Position numbers and translations under genes: made by a program. Below are positions 37,701 through 48,760 of a stretch of DNA of 64,000 bases, in pieces. Position 1 is the first letter of the stretch. Every line of letters starts with the position of its first letter. Source of the DNA: Pelecanus crispus (Eukaryota; Chordata; Aves; Pelecaniformes; Pelecanidae); contig NC_134643.1 in the NCBI RefSeq assembly GCF_030463565.1, positions 219,222,583 through 219,286,582 of the forward strand. Reading direction: 5' to 3'. The notes beneath the pieces were generated by a model. That model saw nothing but the letters and a program-made list of their open reading frames with translations. It was not told where the DNA came from and made no database searches.

Positions 37701-40494
37701 AATGTTTCCTTGGAGTCTGGCATGATTTTTGTTCAGACCAGCCTGATGGGGCAGGGAGGTCAGACATAGGTCAGCCAGGATTTGGTGGTGCCAGTGGTGA
37801 GTTTCTGCTGCAGACTGGGACTTCATGTGAGCTGTTGTTAGAGGTGGATTTAACTCCAGGTTTCCAGCATCTTCATACTCTTCTTACATGTTTAAAGCCC
37901 ATCCCAGATTTTTGCAGCTTAAAGACATCTGCAAATTGCAATTTATTTTATCTAGACTCTACTGCAAGGCAAAGTCTTTAGCAGTGTCAGGGTGTCACTG
38001 TGTGGAAGGGAAGCCATAAGAGGCTTAGGTGAAAGCTCTTTATCTTCCACACATACCGGAGCAAGCCCTCAAATTCAGGCCACTTGTTTAGCCTGAGATT
38101 AGCTAATCAGTTGGTGTAGTGTAGGGGCCAGCTGTGTATTGCTTTTCTACTGATGTTATAACAGCCCTATTACTATTACACTAATAATATATTAGACCTA
38201 ATTAATTTTCCCTGGCTGCCACCACCTGCTTCTGCTTAGATCAAGGGCTAATGAGCAGTTGACAGTAGTTAACGAGCTTCTGCAGCAAGCATTTTAGTTT
38301 CTTCACTGACTAAAATTAGCTATCTCTTCTGGGCACCATGCTCTGCCTCCCTGGGATATTTGGCACCATTAGCTCCCCAGTGAGTCAGGGAGGAGCCATC
38401 TCCATCAGCAAGAGATGGTATCAGTGGGTGCTATCCAGAACAGCCCTCCTCCACTGCACACGGGAACTGTGCTTTTGTCCACAGCTTTCCAAACTGGTCT
38501 ATAGACCAGTTCAGCTCTGGCTGTTTTACTGGTGACATGTCCAGCCAACCAACCCAAGCAGCCCTGGCTCTGCAGCCATGGTGTCACCTTCCTTGCAGCA
38601 ATGGGCTTTGTAATGGTGCTGTTGGTGAGTCCTGCTCTGGTAGGGCTATTATGGTAACTATTCCTGTGTTGTCCAAGATTTTTGATAATAAAGATTTCTG
38701 TGTGGATTGCTGGTGGGGAAGAGGCTCTGATATGTGCCCAGGGATTTAGGAACTGAATCGCCTTTTTCCTGCTCTCCCACAGGTGACGTAGGGACCCTGG
38801 TGTCATCACTTTGCTTTGTGCCAGCTGTAAAATGTTACAGTTATAGTGAAACTAATAACTTGCTGATGCCAGATAGGCACCTACATTCTGTTGAAAATCA
38901 GCGTGAAATGACTTTTCCAAGATGGATTAGGCACTTGGTGGTATCTGTACATAGAAGTACTGCCCACCTACCTTGCAACTCTGGTCCCAAACAATTTTTC
39001 AAACTGCAACATAGTGTCTTTCAAGCCACAGGGGTGTGATTGGACAACTGAGTCCAGATATTTGGCTGGTTGTGTGAAGGGACCATTAAAAGGCAGTGGG
39101 ACAAATGAGAGGAGGTGACCATTTAGGTCATACTCCGTGCCTGGCCGAAGCAACAGGCTGGCAAGTTTTGCCACCACTGCCTGAACTGATATTCACGGCA
39201 TGTCTAGGTTCCCGCAATTTCAAGTATTTCCTGCTTCCCAGGAATTTTATAAAGATTGTTTTCCAAGTTTCTCTTGGTTTTGCAGAATATAGTCTGGGGA
39301 ATTAGCTCAGGTTTGCCTAGAGATAGGATGAAGAAGAAAATACTTTAATAAGAGATGCTGCTCTGCAATGAAAAGCCCACCTACAGACTGCTTTGTACAG
39401 TGCTGCTCAGGAAAGCAACTTCACTTTGTTGCTAAGATTGTTGGAGCAGTAACTTACTGCTGTGAAAAATCTCTCAGTAAACAGGCTGACATCTCAAAAA
39501 TAACTTGCTTTTTTCCCCCTAAGTTGTGCTCATCTGCATATCAATATGAACTGTTGTTTGGATTCTCTCCCTCTTCTCAATCTATTTGAGAAGTCTAAAG
39601 CATCACAATGAATGGTTAGATGATTAACCATCCTTTTGATTATGCATGTAAAACTCTGTGGACAGAGTTTTTCTCCCTATAGTGTCAGTTGTGGCTCCCG
39701 GAGTCATATGGAGGTCCTCTGCAGACTGAATTTAGCACTGTCTGTGTGTTGAAAGTAGTGTTCCTGTCATGTTTCTGCCTCTGCTGGAGACTAACAATGT
39801 TCACGTGGCCTCCCTGGAGCCCACAAGCCATCTGCAGAGACATTTCTGGGATGGCCAAAACCCCAGGTTCTTGGGCTGTTGGGACACCGTAGCACAACTG
39901 AAGTTTATGCTCCACTAAGCTGCTTACAAGCATGTAATTATTACAGTCCTTATCCCAATGGCTGTGCTGTGATGTCAGAAACATGGAAGAATTCTTTAAT
40001 TAAAAAAAAAAAAATCCTGATAATTATTCACCAAGATGCTGATGATACCCAATACACAACAGAAGCGTGGTAATGAGAAGGTGGCAGTACTTCACCAGAG
40101 TGAAACTCCCTGGTGGTAACTTCCATGTCAATGTGAAGTCAAAAAGAAAAAAAACTGCAAGAAAGAAAAAAATTTCTGTATCCTCAGTCGTTTTTGAAAC
40201 CACCATCCCACTTCCAGACTTGTGTCTGTCTTGTGTGATAGATGTGATAGTGTCTCAAGACATATTAAGAGCATATTCATTCTCTTTTACTATTCTGCTT
40301 TAAGGAAAAAAGACAAATTATGCCTTGTGAAGAAGCAATTTGCTATAAAGTGTAAAAATGCTTTAATATTAATATTTTATAATAAAATTCATGACATATT
40401 TATAAACACTCTATCAAGCATTTACAACTGAACCACAGCTGAGAGCTTGGACCGGAATAAATAAGCAAGGACACAGCTAGTATGAAATATACAT
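28766..40494. other. Intergenic sequence downstream of DLG2, no gene recognised
   Basis: About 11.7 kb with no CR1 or LTR element that I could recognise, no RNA gene and no supportable exon. Frames reach 134 codons, for example minus 38809-38405, but have no family signature. The scarcity of young repeats contrasts with the CR1 cluster at 13-15 kb. Whether conserved non-coding elements are present cannot be judged from one sequence. Confidence 0.55.
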
Positions 40495-40518
40495 CTTAAT
40501 TTTTATAATTGTGTGTGC

Positions 40519-40524
40519 TTTATT
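40519..40524 (-). terminator. DLG2: Candidate distal poly(A) signal AATAAA for DLG2
   Basis: AATAAA on the minus strand, in the context AAAGAATAAAGC, followed about 30-50 bases later by a U/GU-containing stretch (CTGTGTCCTTGCTTATTT on the minus strand). A UGUAAAUA Pumilio-type word sits about 30 bases upstream (40554-40561). Position and context fit a cleavage site near 40495-40505, but other AATAAA words exist in the region. Confidence 0.35.
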
Positions 40525-40804
40525 CTTTACACAAATGGAATGGATGCGCAGAGTATTTACACATAACAGGAGTGTAAGCTGGACAGGGTATTTTGTAAAC
40601 TCCAGTTCAGATTCCGAGCACCCCACACTACAGCTGGACTGAGAAACATCCTGCTAGAGACGCGCGCTGGCCAGCATGCTGGATGGAGCTGCCTGCTGAG
40701 TACAGGCTGCTGCACTCGGAAATTCAGACTGGCCAATTCAAATTTAGGAACACAAATCCAGAAATTAAAAGGTTGCTATCCCACTAAGAGCCAACAGTGT
40801 TGCC

Positions 40805-40847
40805 TTTTTTTTTTTTTTTTTAACTTTTTTTTGCTTTTTTCCCCCCC
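40805..40847. repeat. T-rich/C-rich homopolymer tract
   Basis: A T17 run, then T8, T6 and C7 runs with single interruptions. On the DLG2 transcript this would read as a G run followed by A-rich tracts. Confidence 0.8.
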
Positions 40848-41304
40848 AAAGATCTTGCTTAGGATGCTGGCTACCGCCCATCCCCAGAAATGCTGTTTTA
40901 CACCAGGGCAAGTGGCCTGCGCTGTAGGTCTGGGCCAGACGGTGCAAGCCGCTAATGTGGTGTGAAGGATGATGGATCACGTCTCACACTCTTCACCTTA
41001 AAGACAGAGTCTCAAAAGGGCCAACGGGGTAGTGGTTCCTATTGCTCTTGGTGAGATGTCAGTGGGGCTGAAGCCTTCTGAAAATCTGGCCACAGCATTT
41101 GGCCCGTGGGGTGTCTTTTTGTTCAACAATTTCACAGCACCTACCTCAAAAGGATCTTGGTCCATGACTTGGCCCTCAGGGTGCTACAGTAATATAAGCA
41201 GTAAATAATGATGGAAAGTGCTGAGCTGCTGTTTAATCATGTGGCCTTGGTGTTTTACAGTAATGCTAAAATGCCAGTGTAACGGGGAGGATGGATGTGT
41301 AACT

Positions 41305-41380
41305 TCAGGTGGTGTAAATGGGATGGACTCCACTGAAATCAATGACGTGACCGTGATTTACACCAGCTGAGGATCTAGGC
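41305..41380. repeat. Ancient palindromic (hairpin) repeat
   Basis: Inverted arms: TCAGGTGGTGTAAAT at 41305-41319 pairs with ATTTACACCAGCTGA at 41356-41370, with one mismatch in 15. CCACTGAAATCAATGA lies near the centre. The same hairpin layout with a central TTGACTTCAATGG-type core is one I recognise as recurrent in sauropsid DNA, so it is probably a MITE-like or other ancient element. The family name is not asserted. Confidence 0.6.
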
Positions 41381-42947
41381 TAGCTAGATGCTGAATAGAT
41401 TTTAGTTGTTATTTGCTGTTAGCTTTGATGCTGATTTGTGCCCTAAAATGGGAACCTTCTTTTCTAACATAATGACAACCTCATTCTTACTTCTGAACTA
41501 ATTGACAGGATATCTCATTTTTAATGGAATAGGAAAATACATTTATTCCACCAAGGCATGGGCTTGAGCACATGAATGCAGTTGCACAGTGAACCGCATG
41601 CATAACATGGCAGACAAAATGTTCAAGAGAAAAAATGTTGAGACTAAAAGCTGTGAAGGATAAAAGACCACTTTCTGTGTACATGGCAGATATTATGGCT
41701 TTAAATCTGCAGCTTAAAAAGAAGATTGAGACTTTTTTCAATAACACTGTTTTTCCTACAAATATCCTTGTGTGTTGCCACTCGCTGAATCCTCTGGTCA
41801 GGGGTACAATTTGAAAAACAAAAAATAAAATATAGGAAAACCAAAGCAAAAATACAATTTGACTGACTGCTGATGAGCAAGTAACAGTGAAGGTGTAACA
41901 CTAACAATTTTTCCATAGAAAACTAATGTAAATAGGTAGGTGGACGTTGTATAACTAGGACACTGTCGCTGGCTCGTAGTGGTTATTAGCTCAGGTTCAA
42001 CACTGCTCTCCAGGATGAGGATTTGAAATTTCAGTGCAATGGAGAGATTTCTTATCCTTGACTTTCACAGGGTGATTCCTAGGACCCTATCCACACCGGA
42101 GCATCAAACCATGCTAGCTACAAACACAGTTACACCACAGAATATTTATCTAGAAACAACCTTTACTACCAAAGAAATTACAAAGCGCTAGCATGGACAG
42201 GGTACTTCTGAAGAAAATTAACTCTATCCCAGCCAAAACCAGCACAGTAGGAAGGGGGAATTAAGCAAGAAAGAGGGTCTTTCACTGGTTGATGGTCAGA
42301 CCGTAAGACCAGTAAAGAGTGCTGTTTCACTGAGCCCTGTTAGCAAGCTGTCAATGAGTCAGTGCATGGAAGATGCTTTGTGGCAAGGAGAAATAAATAG
42401 GTTGTAATATTGCACATCTGCACAAAGCGAGCAAGATGTCATTGTGATCATTCATGGGTGGACAAAAAGCTGTGATAATTTTGGTTCTGCTTAGACCCTA
42501 CGGTGCTACACACTGTGCCAGAACATGAGAAATAGCACCAGGGGTGTGATCTGGCACTTTTCCTAAAGGGTCCAGCATTTGCATTTGTCTCATGTTTAGA
42601 CGCTCGCAAGTCTTTTACATGGACAGAAAAGGAATCTGATTACGCTAAGCTGTGTTAGCACCAATATGGTCTCAGGCGCCAATTGCTGTGGGTTGTGAGT
42701 TTGGACTTCTTTGTTTTTTTTGCACCAGATGTAATTTTGCATGAATCTTATGTTTCTCTTCCTCCTCCCACTACCACCCAGTATGATCTAAACAGCTGCA
42801 ATGCAAAAAAGAACTGCAGCTCTGAGGATGCTGAAACATGAAATGCAAAATGTCAACGCACAAAACAAATGGGAGTACAAGTCCTAAGGGAAATAAGACC
42901 TCTTACTGCTTCTGTTGCTGAATTGTTTTTAAATATATGTTTTATTT

Positions 42948-42969
42948 AAAAAAAAAAAAAAAAAAAAAA
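42948..42969. repeat. Poly(A) tract (A22)
   Basis: Twenty-two uninterrupted A residues. In the DLG2 orientation it would be a U22 run followed by AAATAAAA, inside the presumed 3'UTR. Confidence 0.85.
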
Positions 42970-44734
42970 GAAGTGCAATGGCAACTCTAAACTGGAAGCA
43001 CAAACAACAGACAGGGAAAAATAAATAATGTTACTACAGTAACCAAGGACTGATGGAAAAATTGATTGTACTCAGCCATAGTGTTACTGTTCACCGTAAA
43101 GCACAGCACATGACAAAGCAAAACAGTTACTAGTAGGATAGTACCGTAAAAGGCTGCATGCTGAACTAAGAAAAAAAGAAGCAGATGTGATTGATTGCTT
43201 AAAAACAGCTGAAAATTAGAATGAAGTTCCTGCTTTAGGATACTTAGTTTTTCAGGTCTGGTGGGCTATTTCCCAACCTGGGGCAATAGTACTTTGCCAG
43301 CATGGAAAAGTCCATGGCTTCCAAAGATCTGGGGTCACTCTGTGGACTTCTGCAGAATTATCCAAAATCGAAGCTTCATTCTTTTATATTTTGTAAAAAA
43401 AGTTTCTAGCCCTTCTGGTTACAAAGCTCTTTTGGAGACTTAACTGAAACCCTTGTTTATAAATCTGCGCTGGCCAGGCAAGAAAAATAGTAGTAAAAGA
43501 AGTGTGAACTTCTCAAAGTTACCATAGTAGGGCAGTAAGCAAGGCCACCTCAGGGCCACTAAAATGCCCATATTTTTAACCCTGTCACCGCTGGTGGCTA
43601 TAATGCAAACACCCAGCTAGTCACGCTCTCTGCGGAGGTTGGCTGGATATACCTGTCAGCTTGACAGGGTGTAGAAATGTAAGCTTCAAATAGACAAGTA
43701 ACTGAGGAGTCTATTTAGCATTTGCCCTTAAAATGCGCTTAAACATTAGAGTTGCTGTAGCCACCAGCTAATAAGTATTGGACTCCTGCGGCGCAGCAGG
43801 CAGGAGAGTGTGGGTTTTATAGAAAACTTGGTCCAGCAGCAGCAAAGGCAATTCAGTTTACTGTCATAATATCTCTTGCGGTTGTCCCCTTGTGTGTCAG
43901 AGTGAAGAATAGCATCAGTATACGAAGGAAGGGCAATGTGAAATGAGAAGAAAATACCTCCCTCTCCCCTTCCATGCACCCCAAACTGCAATTCCACAGA
44001 CTTTCCCCAAATCCCTCACAAATGTCCATTGCCTCAGTTTTTGTTTTTAAGACCCTTGTTGACTGTGAAATGAATGAAGATACAAGTTAGTTGGTGACCT
44101 GCCTGCCTAAAAAGAGAGGAAAGATCAAATGCTGTTGGTATTTCCTTTAAAGAAACAGGAAGAATCATAAAACATTTGGGGGTGAAGTGTGACTCCCTCC
44201 AAGAGAGAAATTATTAACTGCATTCAAGCACTGACATTTTGCTTCTGAAATATCATCCATTTCAATTTAAAGATGCATTATCCTTTTGTCTTCAGAAAAG
44301 GTCCTACAGGGCAGTCAGTTCAAGAGATCTTTCCACAGGAGTTCATCATGATTAAATAGAGGCAAGGGAGAGGATTAAATTGAGAGAAAGACAAGCTGAC
44401 AACTACAATTTAAGGAATTATCTTGCTTGTCATTAATAATAGAGAATCTGTTACGGAAAAGGGATAATGCAACTTGATGGTCCTCTTTACATTTTACAGT
44501 CACACAAGGGTGTAAATATTTAATCTTTCAATTAATTAATCTTTACAAAATATCTCACAAAAACATTTTACCTATAGAAATTAGTTTCTATACATCAATA
44601 TATTTTTATTTTTATAAATTATTCCATCTTTAAGTGCCTTCTATCAATATAAATGATAAAATAGACAATCAAAAATTTTAAAGCTTTTCCCAGTTGTATC
44701 CCTCCTTGTCAACATAGGTGCTGTGAATCCTCAT

Positions 44735-44785
44735 ACATGTGTGTGTCCGTATGGGAATGTGTTTGTGTGCACGTGTGTGTGATGT
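44735..44785. repeat. Imperfect GT-rich microsatellite
   Basis: Several interrupted GTGTGTG runs (ATGTGTGTGTCC, GTGTTTGTGTGCACGTGTGT). Confidence 0.65.
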
Positions 44786-45070
44786 GAAATGCTTCCATCC
44801 TCTCCCACCCCCAAACTCCATTAAAATAAACTACATTGTTATTAGTTCCTGATGCAATAGTGCTTCCAAAGGGGAAAAAAGAAATGCTTGACTTGGTTTC
44901 AGAAATCAAAAGATGTGCATAGTTACCGAAGTCGAGGTGTACCAACTACAAATGTGCAATGACAAGCTTAGAATAGGATCCACCTCCCAGTCAAGTCAAA
45001 GAGCGTCCTACCAATGACTTCAGTAGGAAGTGGACCACGTACTCTGAGCTTGATTTTGCAAGGTGCATGT

Positions 45071-45246
45071 GGCCCTGATCTAGCAAAATGTTTAAGCCCG
45101 TGCTTAGCTTTGAGCACATGAATAGTCCTATTGGAATTGATGGGACTGAATGGCATAGGGAAGGATCACAAGTGACTCCAAGTGAATGGCCTACTCATGT
45201 GTAGGAACTGGGGTCAAGTGCTGAGCGCCTTGCAGGATCAAGCCCT
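45071..45246. repeat. Long imperfect palindrome, ancient MITE-like repeat
   Basis: The left arm starts GGCCCTGATCTAGCAAAATG and the right arm ends GCCTTGCAGGATCAAGCCC, a near-inverse pair. Inner words also pair: AGCACATGAATAGTCC near 45113-45128 with GGCCTACTCATGTGTA near 45188-45203. Total span is about 175 bases with diverged arms. It matches a hairpin pattern I recognise as widespread in birds, turtles and crocodilians, probably an extinct non-autonomous DNA transposon. The family name is not asserted. Confidence 0.55.
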
Positions 45247-45628
45247 ATATGAGGTTCAAGAGCTGGGAACTTCTCTTTAAAGCAATCAACACACTGAGCT
45301 TAGCCATTGAAATTGATCAAAATGTCCGCATGGGCACAGGAGGTGGCTAGCTCCCCTTGACAGAGGGTCTCCATGTCAAAAGTTTATACCTACAACTGGT
45401 GGTCTGAGCACACAACAGATTTGCTTTATATGGTAGAAGTCTTTTTGTTCCTACCCTTTGACCCATCAGTGTCCTTCATGGCTTCAAACACTTTGTGTTG
45501 TACATTCATCAAAATTCACATTGACTGCAAAGAACATAAATGCAACAAAAACAGGAAAGCCTCCAAATAGTATATTATAGTTTTCTTCTAAATATTCTCC
45601 CGTTGTAATCAGAGGTGCAGTGGCTAAT

Positions 45629-45735
45629 TTATAATTTTTCCTTTGAAGGAATCCAGATGAAAGGCCCAGATTGTTCTTCAATTACAAGTTTGCATTGATT
45701 ATATATATCTTCTAAGCTATCTCCTTGGACGATAG
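45629..45735 (-). CDS. DLG2: DLG2 terminal coding exon (end of GK, final SH3 strand, stop)
   Basis: The exon begins after acceptor TTTTCTTACTGCAG and completes an Ala codon split with the previous exon (G|CT). It encodes [14 protein letters not shown] and ends with [12 protein letters not shown] and TAA (45629-45631). In MAGUKs the chain returns to the SH3 domain after the GK domain, so [10 protein letters not shown] is the last SH3 strand that locks SH3 and GK together. The IPSKEKL ending and Cys in the NQCK word fit DLG2 rather than DLG1 (VPAKEKL, NQVK) or DLG4 (VPARERL). All 107 bases are in phase with the upstream exon. Confidence 0.97.
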
Positions 45736-46766
45736 CTGCAGTAAGAAAACATATCAATATTTCTTTTAATTGTTATATTCTACAGCACCCAGGGTCAGAT
45801 ATGGATGAAATGAGAAGGAATACTAGCACACTGTGATGCTGTTGATTATGGAGAAGTCATACCCCTGCAGATGGGCACTAGGTTCAAACCAATGGCACCT
45901 TCCCCTGACAGAGACCCATCCCACTGCTTGCAGTGAGACAACTGAGCTAGGTTAGTTTAGACACTAGCAGCTCTATCCCATAGGAAGGCAGCATGGTAGG
46001 TTCCCACTGCTGCAAGTCAAGCTTTACATTTCATTTGATTTAGAAGCTACTTCAGCAGTGAGAAGCAGCAGATTTACAGAGTATTCTTTTCCTGACCTAG
46101 TTATAATAAACACACTCTTGGCTGCAAAAGTTAACTAGAACAGGCCCAAAGTGACGGAACATAAAGCAACTGTAACACAAAGCACAGTGTCTATACTCTT
46201 AAATTCCTTGCCCCCCACAGCAGAAATCTGGAACTGCAGTTCAGATTGTGTGCACTGTCAGCATGTGGAGGGGCAACTGGGGGCTTCTGAGAGTTATTCA
46301 CAAATACCAGTCCCCTGAGTAGGGAGCTGCGTAAACCCGTCCAAAGGAAATGCTGGGGCCCAGAGCAGGTCTTAAATCTTGCTCTTTTCCAGGTCAGGAA
46401 GAAGATGCCTTTCTCCTTCCCTCCCCTGAGCCGTAGCTTGAGCTCTTGCCTTGAGCTAGTGAGGAATTCTTTGGTCTGTACAAATGCCATGATGCAACAT
46501 TTGTACTGATTTCGTTAAAAGCAGTTTTGGGTCAGAGAGGGAATCAAATTCATGCAAAACTATTCCTTCAGGGCATCAAACTTCCGAGGAGTTGAATACC
46601 TCAACTGCCCTTGAGTTTCAGAGAAACAATAGTCCCAAGCCAGGAGTGCTTACTGGGGGCACTATACTGATATGCACTCTAGGCCAGAGACTGAGCTGAT
46701 TCAGCTATTCTGCAATAAAAGAATATACCTTGGGAAAAAAAAAATTGTTTTTTAATAAAAACATAC
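45736..46766 (-). other. DLG2: DLG2 intron, nothing else recognised
   Basis: Bounded by donor GTATGT and acceptor TACTGCAG. Frames of up to 99 codons inside have no family signature. No young transposon is seen. Confidence 0.85.
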
Positions 46767-46858
46767 CTGTAAAATATTCTCCAAATTCTTGTTCTAATTT
46801 AATTGCTCGATCGTAGGTTTTCTTCGCTTGTTCCTCTGTAAGACGTTTATTCATTTCC
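46767..46858 (-). CDS. DLG2: DLG2 coding exon (GK domain, lid/C-terminal helices)
   Basis: A 92-base exon with acceptor TGTTTCTAG and donor GTATGT. It encodes [18 protein letters not shown] followed by [12 protein letters not shown], the helical C-terminal part of the GK domain. The first base completes the Met codon split with the previous exon (AT|G) and the last base starts the Ala codon of the next. [10 protein letters not shown] with GEYFT distinguishes DLG2 from DLG1 (ARKTFERA, TEHFT). It is too short and split for a simple open-frame search. Confidence 0.97.
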
Positions 46859-47489
46859 CTAGAAACACAGAGGAAGTAATCAAAAACTTCAGATTCGTAC
46901 TAAACCAGCTTTCTATTCTAAAAGATATGTTCAACTGAATCACAGATGGACTGAGATTGATACAAGAATGAAGCACTGAAATTTTTCCATTGGTTCATGG
47001 GCAGTTAGTATTTTAAATTTAATTTCATTCTTATGTAGTATAAACCTACATTTCCAGACTATTTCCCATTTCTCCACTAAATTTTTAGTTTGGGTTCACA
47101 ACTCTACATTCCCAAACAAAATACAAGACCCAAATCTGGTAAGTACCAACTGAGATAGGCTTGTGGCATCAGGAAGCCAGGAACCTCCCTATCTCCCAGG
47201 AACACAGCTGGCTGTCTTGGCTGAATGAGGCTGTCCAAACTGCTGAAATGGAAGGTGTGTTTTGGCTGAGGCTGGGATTATGGAAGTGAAATCATGCTTA
47301 AAGGCAGGAGTCAGTACAGTGAGGAATCCCAGAGTCATTGTAATTCCTGCAGGGAAGCCCCAGAAGGAACCTGGCATGTCTTCCAGGGACACTTCTTGGT
47401 TCAAGGGGGCGCATGAATGCCAGATATCATGAGAATTCAAACTGAATCTTTCCAGCAGGAAGAGTTAGGATGAGTTACTTATTTGTGTT
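46859..47489 (-). other. DLG2: DLG2 intron, part before the LTRs
   Basis: Intron sequence between the 92-base exon and the LTR insertion. No other feature is recognised. Confidence 0.8.
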
Positions 47490-47750
47490 TGTATTGGGTT
47501 TGGGTGGTGTCCTGGTTTCGGCTGGGATAGAGTTAATTTTCTTCCTAGCAGCAGGCATAGTGCTGTGTTTTGGATTTAGTAGGAGAAGAATGTTGATAAC
47601 ACGCTGATGTTTTTAGTTGTTGCTAAGCAGTGCTGACACCAGTCAAGGACTTTTTCAGCTTCCCATGCTCTGCCAGGCGCACAAGAAACTGGGAGGGGGC
47701 ACAGCCAGAATAGTTGATCCAAACTGGCCAAAGGGCTATTCCATACCATA

Positions 47751-47773
47751 TGACGTCATGCTCAGTATATAAA
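47751..47773 (+). promoter_or_regulatory. LTR core promoter: CRE palindrome plus TATA box
   Basis: TGACGTCA is a full consensus CREB/ATF site and sits 7 bases before TATATAAA. In proviral LTRs this arrangement is a U3 promoter. Both elements are intact by sequence. Activity is not shown. Transcription would run opposite to DLG2. Confidence 0.6.
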
Positions 47774-47875
47774 CTGGGGGGGGTTGGCCGGGAAGCAGCG
47801 ATCGCTGCTCGGGAACTGTCTGGGTATCGGTCGTCGGGTGGTGAGCAATTGCATTGTGCATCACTTGCTTCGTGT

Positions 47876-47925
47876 ATCATTATTATTATTATCATTATTA
47901 TACTGTTACTATTAGCATTACTATT
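47876..47925. repeat. ATT/TTA-rich microsatellite in inner LTR
   Basis: TATCATTATTATTATTATCA and further imperfect ATT repeats, followed by TTACTATTAGCATTACTATT. It is part of the LTR and likely to vary in length between copies and individuals. Confidence 0.7.
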
Positions 47926-48369
47926 TTACTTTATTTCAATTATTAAACTGTTCTTATCTCAGCCCAGGAGTGTTTCTCACTCTTACTCCTCCGATTCTCT
48001 CCCCCATCCCATCGGGGTAGGGGGAGTGAGCGAGCGGCTGCATGGTGCTTAGTTGCTGGCTGGGGCTAAACCACGACAGGTGGTGAGGTTTTGGTAGTGG
48101 GGGGGGCTACAGGAGTGGCTTCTGTGAGAAGCTGCTAGAAGCTTCCCCTATGGCCAATAGAGCCAATGCCAGCCAGCTCCAAAACAGACCCGCTGCTGGC
48201 CAAGGTCGAGCCAATCAGCGACAGTGGTAGCAGCTCTGTGATGACATATTTAAGAAGGGGGAAAAAAAACCCACAATGGGACACAAACTGCAGCTGGAGA
48301 GAGGAGTGAGAACATGTGAGAGCAACAACCCTGCAGACGCCAAGGTCAGTGCAGGAGGAGGGCAGGAGG

Positions 48370-48760
48370 TGCTCCAGGCGCCGGAGCAGAGATTCCCCTG
48401 CACCCCTGGTGCAGCCCATGGGGAGGCAGCTGTGCCCCTGCACCCATGGAGGCCCACGGGGGAGCAGAGATCCACCTGCACCCGGGGAGGAGCCCACGCC
48501 GGAGCAGGGGGATGTGCCCCAAGGAGGCTGTGACCCCGTGGGAAGCCCACGCTGGAGCAGGCTCCTGGCAGGAGCTGTGGCTCCATGGAGAGAGAGGAGC
48601 CCACGCTGGAGCAGGTTTGGTGGCAGGGCTTGTGACCCCGTGGGGGACCCACGCTGGACCAGGCTGCTCCTGAAGGGCTGCACCCCATGGAAGGGACCCA
48701 CGCTGGAGCAATTCATGAAGAACTGCAGCCTGTGGGAAGGACCCACATTGGAGAAGTTCA
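48370..48760 (+). repeat. Degenerate tandem array inside outer LTR
   Basis: At least six related units built on CCCACGCTGGAGCAGG, for example near 48493, 48547, 48600, 48648, 48698 and 48740, with variable spacers containing CCCATGG or CCCCGTGG words. The array is GC-rich and lacks stops in several frames, which produces long chance frames on both strands (165 codons plus, 245 codons minus). Confidence 0.75.

Larger units (their letters stand above)
40495..45628 (-). other. DLG2: Putative DLG2 3' untranslated region
   Basis: This is sequence immediately after the DLG2 stop codon on the minus strand. No further coding exon follows, and several AATAAA hexamers occur on the minus strand. The most distal one I favour is at 40519-40524. 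DLG2 mRNAs in other vertebrates are known for 3'UTRs of several kilobases, so a length of about 5.1 kb is reasonable. The stretch also holds homopolymer tracts and two ancient palindromic repeats. The true 3' end is inferred; earlier hexamers near 41537 and 42940 could be used instead. Confidence 0.4.
47508..48078 (+). mobile_element. Solo LTR nested inside the outer LTR (inner)
   Basis: A complete 571-base LTR, TGTCCTGGTTTCGGCTGG ... CTAAACCACGACA, inserted 18 bases into the outer LTR and flanked by a perfect 5-bp duplication GGTGG (47503-47507 and 48079-48083). It has a perfect CRE/ATF palindrome TGACGTCA (47751-47758), TATATAAA 8 bases further on (47766-47773), an ATT-rich microsatellite and an ATTAAA word near 47941. 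I associate this LTR start with neoavian/passerine ERVL-like elements. It has no internal viral genes, so it arose by LTR-LTR recombination after insertion. Confidence 0.92.

Noticed and set aside
1-40494. Expected downstream neighbour gene of DLG2 (such as CCDC90B in other amniotes)
   Set aside because: No exon with matching family sequence was recognised on either strand, so the neighbour is presumably outside the window.
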